Positions 59,501 through 64,000 of a stretch of 64,000 bases of DNA are shown in pieces. Every line of letters begins with the position of its first letter. The stretch's first letter is position 1. The notes beneath the pieces were generated by a model. It ran no database searches and had not been told where the DNA came from. It saw nothing but the letters and a program-made list of their open reading frames with translations. The stretch comes from Perca fluviatilis. Its lineage: Eukaryota; Chordata; Actinopteri; Perciformes; Percidae. The stretch is taken from NCBI RefSeq assembly GCF_010015445.1, contig NC_053128.1:10329840-10393839 (forward strand). Reading direction: 5' to 3'. The position numbers and the translations under genes are program-made.

Positions 59501-60041
59501 CCGTCTCGTCTTCTGGGTCGGGCTCCTTCCAGCCAAACAGAGGGCCCACGGATATAGCTGCCGAGAGTCCCCAGAGAGCAGCCACCGCTGTCAGGCCTCG
59601 CCGCCCCGTGGCTATGGCAGGGTAGCGCAGAGGGTAGCTGACCGCCAGGTAGCGGTCGATAGAGATCACACACAGGCTGAGGATGGAGGCGGTGCAGCAG
59701 AGGACGTCCAGAGCGGCCCAAACGCTGCAGAAGGACCGGCCAAACACCCATCTGCCGAGAGCCTCGGAGGTGGCGGAGAAGGGCAGGACGGCGGCGCTGA
59801 GCAGCAGGTCTGCCGCCGCCAGGTTGGCAATGAAGTAATGTGTCACAGAGCGCCAGTGGTGGTGGAACAACACTGACAGGATGACCAGGATGTTGCCAAG
59901 GACCCCGAACACTACAAACACCAGCAGCACCATCCCCAAAACCACCACCTTGGCTACATCCACCCCTGGGTGGGTGGCAGCGCTGCAGTTGGGACAGCGA
60001 TCCGCTGCAGAGAAAACACTTGCGTTCTCAGCAGGAACCAT
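50394..60041 (-). CDS. adra1a: alpha-1A adrenergic receptor, two coding exons, 463 aa
   Basis: Exons 60041-59123 and 50866-50394; the phase-1 intron lies after PFFLVLPIG, between helices 6 and 7, the known site in alpha-1 receptor genes. The receptor is a Gq-coupled class A GPCR of the plasma membrane that binds adrenaline and noradrenaline. Visible landmarks: sequons at Asn6 and Asn18, Asp112 in LDVLCC (amine contact), Cys105 and Cys182 (disulfide), the DRY motif at 129-131, Ser194 and Ser198 (catechol contacts), CWLP around Trp297, NPIIY at 334-338, and a Cys after helix 8. [19 protein letters not shown] and [20 protein letters not shown] match ADRA1A rather than 1B or 1D. The length is close to human 466. 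The gene converges on dpysl2. Which teleost duplicate (aa or ab) is unresolved. Confidence 0.95.
51421..52495 (-). mobile_element. deleted hAT transposon in the adra1a intron, perfect TSD
   Basis: tttgtacg flanks both sides (51413-51420 and 52496-52503). Ends are roughly inverted: tagtggtgggc and, in complement, tagggatggctg. Subterminal gaggcttcg / gtttcgaaac motifs occur at both ends. It retains the C-terminal part of a transposase (51976-51752). Confidence 0.85.
51752..51976 (-). pseudogene. hAT transposase dimerisation-domain remnant
   Basis: The frame shows [20 protein letters not shown] and [20 protein letters not shown] then CKTRSRLSP: the hATC dimerisation domain, with the signature ATSVPCER(I/V)FS. 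Catalytic and DNA-binding parts are absent. The element around it keeps its ends and TSD. Confidence 0.88.
53436..53534. repeat. (TATC)n microsatellite
   Basis: About 24 copies of a tetranucleotide with one interrupted copy; the source of a false Tyr-Leu-Ser-Ile frame. Confidence 0.97.
53600..53735 (+). pseudogene. tiny Tc1-like transposase scrap
   Basis: [20 protein letters not shown] resembles the WPAQSPDLNPIEHLW block of Tc1 transposases, with the catalytic Glu replaced. It is preceded by a 35-bp direct repeat (agaaatggtttcttagtttc). Too short for a firm call. Confidence 0.4.
54980..55450. mobile_element. TTAA-target MITE
   Basis: TTAA occurs at 54976-54979 and 55451-55454. Ends aggtcctatgacatg and, inverted, aggtcccatggcacg. 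An internal 60-bp segment with ccttagtggtcccctaatac is tandemly duplicated at 55020-55100. The right half is shared with 42350-42626. No coding. Confidence 0.85.
56856..57336. mobile_element. hAT-type MITE with perfect 8-bp TSD
   Basis: gttttctt occurs at 56848-56855 and 57337-57344. Ends cagctggatctcacagaatt and, inverted, cagcctgatctcacagaatt. The interior holds gtgacacgcgggacacgatc, then ccggtctcc and gggttaggaaaa motifs also seen near 19.2-19.3 kb. No coding capacity. Confidence 0.85.
58640..59000. repeat. dispersed repeat, copy 2
   Basis: Shares gggacacgaaccccggtcct and aagtgaaagtcatgtgtttg with the copy at 20640-21080, plus gataattacta and a gtaaatatnngtcgt block. In complement, gggttcgtgtccc resembles a Pol III B box. 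Confidence 0.55.
59123..60041 (-). CDS. adra1a: adra1a exon 1: N-terminus to helix 6
   Basis: ATG at 60041-60039 starts [10 protein letters not shown]; human ADRA1A starts MVFLSGNAS, which supports this start. Helices 1-6 follow in order, with [12 protein letters not shown] in helix 1 and [17 protein letters not shown] at the end of helix 3. The third intracellular loop is rich in Lys, Glu and Asp. The exon ends after PIG with donor GTAGGT. No stops or frameshifts. Confidence 0.95.
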
Positions 60042-60839
60042 TGCTATCGGTCGGGTGCATTAAGCTGTGCAAGCGTCTTGCAGGTTGATAATATTCATGC
60101 CACTTCTGTTCCTCAATTACTACAGCTTCAACCCTCTGCCTGTTTCTGCTGCTCCTAACGCAGACGATAAAAGCTCTTCCAGTTTATTTGTAGATGCAGC
60201 GAGTCTTGCCAACGCTCCACCGATCATATAGCCTCTGCCAGGGTTCCTTGGCAGAATGCCATATTTAGAAAGCGAAACACTGCAACAGTTTGTCATATTT
60301 AACCCAGAAGATCTTAATACAAATGACAGATATTTTTTGGTGGCAGTCGCAATGTGACGTTCAGCCAAGCCGAAAGGCTTCATTGCAGGAAACCTTTTTT
60401 GAAAAGAGAGAAAAGTACATTAAGAACACGTGCATAATCCAAGGCTTTTGTAAATACCCGCAACAGGCTCATTACCTCTATAAAGTGCTGTTCTTTATGT
60501 GTGTGTGGCAGTGTGGGAACTAATCAAAACTTCACAAAAATAGAACGTATTAAAGGTAGATTGCAAATTGCACCAAAAACAAATCACCATACCGCACTTA
60601 GTTATGATTAAAGGGTAAAAATATCACTCAGTAGTCAGTTTTTGGAGGATACAGTCCCTCTTTTTGCAAATTTTGTTCCCCTCATTACAGCTGCATTAGA
60701 GAAAATGGGGGTTGTGCTTGAGTGGACTAAGTGGCATTTACATTTCCTTTTTCATCCTAAAAACATTACAGCCTACTTGTCTTTCTGCCTCTGCCAGCAT
60801 ACAACTGAAAACCATAAAACATCCCGTTACTAATATCTA

Positions 60840-60885
60840 ATTTTTTTTTTTAACCTTTTATTTAACCAGACAGGTCGATTAAAGG
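60840..60885 (-). repeat. Rex1/CR1-type LINE 3' tail
   Basis: ccttttatttaaccagacag, after a T-run, is the complement of the LINE tail seen at about 39190. Confidence 0.5.
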
Positions 60886-62021
60886 GAAATCTGATTTTAC
60901 TGTGAGGAGGTATAATAAAGCTTGTGAGCAGTAGGGCTGGGAAGTGTTAAAATAGAAACATATTCAAGAACAACAGGGGTAAAGACATCACAGCGGCAAT
61001 AATGATCCTGGGGGGCCAAAAATGGCATTATTATTATTCTTATGAGAAAACCCGCCAGCCATGCAGGGAATACAAAGATAAATGAAAGCAGAGATGAAAA
61101 AATGTAAGAGCAGACATTCAACCGGAGCCTGTGATGGCTTCCTTGAAGGTCTTGTGTCTGCAAGCTGGGCTCTAACTCAAATGGCGGATGACGGGCCAGG
61201 AATTGAACCTTGAGGAGGGCACTATATTACCGAGGCAAAGGCTTGAGCCTGCTGATAGTACCACTCTGAGTGTACGTGTGCGAGATCTGGGATGTCACTG
61301 AGCAAGATAAACAGCGGCGGAGGAAAAAGGAAGAATGGAAAGGCAGCTGCGATAAAGCCTTTGCACAGAGCAGGGTCATGCTTGTCACATAATGGTGCGG
61401 GATCAAAGGCTTTCGCTCGCCACACATGCCGCCACATGACAAAATCCACCCATATACTAAACGCTCAATGCTGGGATTTCCGCATCAGTAGCCAGAGGGG
61501 GAATTGAAATGAAATTTCAGCAGGATGGCTGAAGCTAAACGCAGTGATATTTGGAATTTGTTTTTGGTTGTAATGAGATTTCTCGGTGTGGTGAAGTGCC
61601 TGTGCAAAAGAGATTAACCGTATCTAAAAAGTGTATTTCCTTAACCTGCCTGTGTTTGAGGACTATAATATTACTGTGAACAGTGTCAGGCGGGAAATAC
61701 ATTTACAACTGACCTGAGGTAATGATGTAGAAACAATTCAACACAGGTACATTACTCTGGGACATGCAAAATGTCATGCAGTGTTCCTAAATTCTGCAGC
61801 ACTGTGCTGTATGTATCAATACAGTGTAATCTGTAGGCCTATTTAAAGACAACTGCATGTAGGCCTAAGTATTTCGTGAAGTTGAAAACCACAGCACCAA
61901 GTCTGGAACATAGGTGACACATGGATGTCCTCAAGATTTGATTTGCATGTGCTGTTTGAGGCTGAAAATCTAGCTTCATTTTAATTTTTATTAAAATTAA
62001 AATGGGGCTTTTAGGCCTTTA

Positions 62022-62104
62022 AGCGGGTTGGATTCGAACCCTGGCCACTGTCAAGGACTCTGCCTACATGGGACGCACGCTCTACTAGGTGAGCTAGGGG
62101 TCGT
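62022..62104 (-). mobile_element. tRNA-derived SINE head
   Basis: On the minus strand an A-box-like tagctcacctagtagagc (62097-62080) is followed by a perfect B box ggttcgaatcc (62040-62030) at tRNA-like spacing. The head resembles the widespread fish SINE that reads ggttcgaatccggcccgc. An A/T-rich palindromic sequence instead of the usual SINE body follows, so the copy is truncated or nested. It does not fold as a complete tRNA by eye. Confidence 0.65.
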
Positions 62105-62562
62105 CCCAAAAACGTAGCTTAATTTTAAAGCACAAAACCTCCTCCACGTGTCTTTTTGCTTCATGTTTCATTCATGCATGTACAGTATTAGCATGGAAGG
62201 GGCAGGACGATGGCAGCAATGTGACAAAATGATGAAGTGGTGTAAGATGTGCTAAATGACCTTATGAATCTGTTTAATTATTGACTGCCTTCTACCCTTG
62301 CCAGCCCCGTCCTGTGAGTTTTTTGGCGTAATTTTTTTTATTTAGAATTTTCTTCATCCAGGATGAAAGGAGGATAATCGGACAAAATGCAAAAGTTGTC
62401 GAGCTGCTTGTGTTTTGAACAAAGCACAGGAGCAGTCTGAAACAGACACACGTCTTCCTACATCTGGAGGAACTGTAATGCCTGTGCATTTCTCCAGATA
62501 TGAAACTGAAGCAAAAAGATAAAAAAAACAAAGTCCTCTAATACGCGTCAGGTGAGTAAACT

Positions 62563-62935
62563 GTAGGGGTGTTGAAATTAATCATTGCATCGATGCATCG
62601 CGATGTGGACCTAGACGATTCTTTATCGATGCAGCGACAGACCATAATGGATTATTGCCTAATGATGTTTCTTGTTGATTTTCTGGTCGCTGCTTTTTTT
62701 TTTTGTCTTTGCCTTTTGTCTGCTGTGTTCAGCCGCTACATTTAGGAAGTGTCTTTTTTTTAAAGAGCAGATTCAATAAAAAGGGGAGTTCATGTATATC
62801 CGACAGCTTGAATTTGTCGATGAAAACCATGTGTAGCAATATATAATAATATTGAGGAGGTGACTCATCGTGATGCAAAGGGATATCGAGTCATTGACAG
62901 GATAATTGTAATGGAATCATGAGACCAGTGAAGAT
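62563..62935. mobile_element. MITE-like repeat with atcgatgcatcg motifs
   Basis: Begins taggggtgttgaaattaatc and contains cattgcatcgatgcatcgcg, met further on by atcgtgatgcaaagggatat. This is a recurrent fish hAT-MITE opening. The right end and TSD were not resolved. Confidence 0.4.
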
Positions 62936-64000
62936 TCACACCCTGACCTACAAATGTAGAGTAAGTCTGTATAGGAGTTAACTAAAATATCACAAATCCT
63001 TTTACATCTGTCCTAAAGGAAACAGGGCATCAAGATGTCATAATTTATTGTCAATTATCAAGAAAGATCACCAAATATTTTCTCATTTCAGCTCCTCAAA
63101 TGTTTTGATATGCTGCTTTTCTCTATTATTTCTCAATTTTTCTAGTAACTTGAATATCTTGGACATTTGAATTGTTGTTCAGAAAAAAAGCCATTTAAAA
63201 ACTAGTGATGGGCTTATAGTAAAACCATCACCAGTTGCATCCCTACATGCATTTTCCTTCAGCTGACCAGCGGCTCATCCCAACAGTGAGACTGTATACA
63301 TCTCTCATTCCCTGCAGCTAATATATTTGATTAAAAGCTACCAGCAGGCATCATTACACTTCAATTTACATCTGCACTTCAAATGTGCACCGCTCATTTT
63401 ATTGCATTAAGTGGAACTTATGGAAAGATGGTGCTTTGCCCTTGAAGAAACTTTCCCGTTAGCCTGCTCAGTCTGAGTGGCCATTACACGACTGAAGCAA
63501 GGCAGCCAATTAAATCTCCTATTGGAATAATAATTAGGCTTTTGTTTTAGGAGACAGAATATCAGGGTGCATATTAAATGGCTTAATGTAGCCTGACCAT
63601 GGGCATATTCAATCAGAACAGCTCATGGCATATAGGACAGCATTACTATCACCAAGGGTAATGTCTGTGCACAATATTAGCATTAGCCTTCCTGATCACA
63701 TTTTGTCTATGGCGACTCTACGCAGCAGATCAGGAGTTTGTGTTCTTTTGACAGCATGTCTGTTTGTGTTTGCTATCACTGCCAACAGCGATACGTATAG
63801 AAACGTCTCTGCTTTGTGTTGCACGGATCTCTATACATTCATTATATGTAGGGACACTCATCATCAAGGTTGTAGAAGAAAAGATTGAAGCTTCAGCAGC
63901 ACTTTGACTGACCTGCTCTTCTGTAACACACCTGGTTTATCACTGTCTCTTGTGCAAAAGGGCTGGAACAGTTCTTTTCATTGGAGATGTTTTGATGGGG

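Larger units (their letters stand above)
60042..64000 (-). other. adra1a 5' UTR and upstream region, no other gene seen
   Basis: Sequence upstream of the adra1a start. The 5' UTR and promoter should begin here, but no TATA box or CpG-rich block could be pinned down. The segment contains a LINE tail (60840-60885), a tRNA-derived SINE head (62022-62104) and a MITE-like repeat (62563-62935). Frames near 60120-60380, 61220-61500 and 63625-63888 lack splice or homology support. Confidence 0.5.

Noticed and set aside
59356..59751. 131-codon minus-strand frame inside adra1a exon 1
   Set aside because: It overlaps the adra1a coding frame in another register in a GC-rich region; a shadow frame.
62022..62104. 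Functional tRNA gene
   Set aside because: A and B boxes are present, but arms do not pair as a full cloverleaf by eye and the flank looks like a SINE copy.
63625..63888. 87-codon frame with a hydrophobic stretch and several Cys near the right edge
   Set aside because: No recognisable domain, no supporting splice sites, and isolated; could be reconsidered with sequence beyond 64000.

Overview
The window is vertebrate, very probably a percomorph-type teleost. Two conserved vertebrate genes frame it, and nearly everything between them is fish-type transposon sequence: hAT and TTAA-target MITEs, a Tc1-like element, L1, L2, RTE and Rex1/CR1-type LINE fragments, a tRNA-derived SINE and a young retroviral-type provirus.

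Anchors. The left edge holds the last coding exon of dpysl2 (CRMP2), plus strand, 1482-1573, and its 3' UTR. The right part holds adra1a (alpha-1A adrenergic receptor), minus strand, as two coding exons, 60041-59123 and 50866-50394, around an 8.3-kb intron. The genes converge tail to tail, as I recall them doing on human 8p21, so this is a conserved linkage block.

Between the anchors. (a) 5.4-9.2 kb is a pile of MITEs, several with readable target-site duplications (TSDs). (b) 9280-18249 is a minus-strand provirus: two 438-bp LTRs in which I read no difference, a 4-bp TSD, a polypurine tract, a tRNA-Ser-type primer site and an intact 442-codon gag, but no recognisable pol or env. (c) 19.4-20.6 kb is an RTE-clade LINE end interrupted by a solo-LTR-like insertion. 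(d) 27.3-30.9 kb is the relic of an intron-containing gene that pairs a DDE integrase (frameshifted) with a Ulp1/C48-type cysteine protease (four exons still open and in phase), with an L1 fragment spliced into it. (e) 41469-36355, minus strand, is an unnamed five-exon gene for a small type I membrane protein: signal peptide, one V-type Ig domain, a transmembrane segment carrying an Asp, and a short tail. A partial copy of its transmembrane exon lies just upstream at 42.1-42.3 kb. (f) 42.9-48.3 kb holds a Tc1 relative with DD36E spacing, hAT MITEs, and a foldback element with arms of about 260 bp.

The adra1a intron carries a deleted hAT with part of its transposase, further MITEs and microsatellites. 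The 4 kb upstream of adra1a shows no other gene. No rRNA gene, functional tRNA gene, CRISPR array or bacterial-type operon was seen. Exon boundaries come from reading splice signals and frames by eye; family names rest on remembered motifs, not on a database search.
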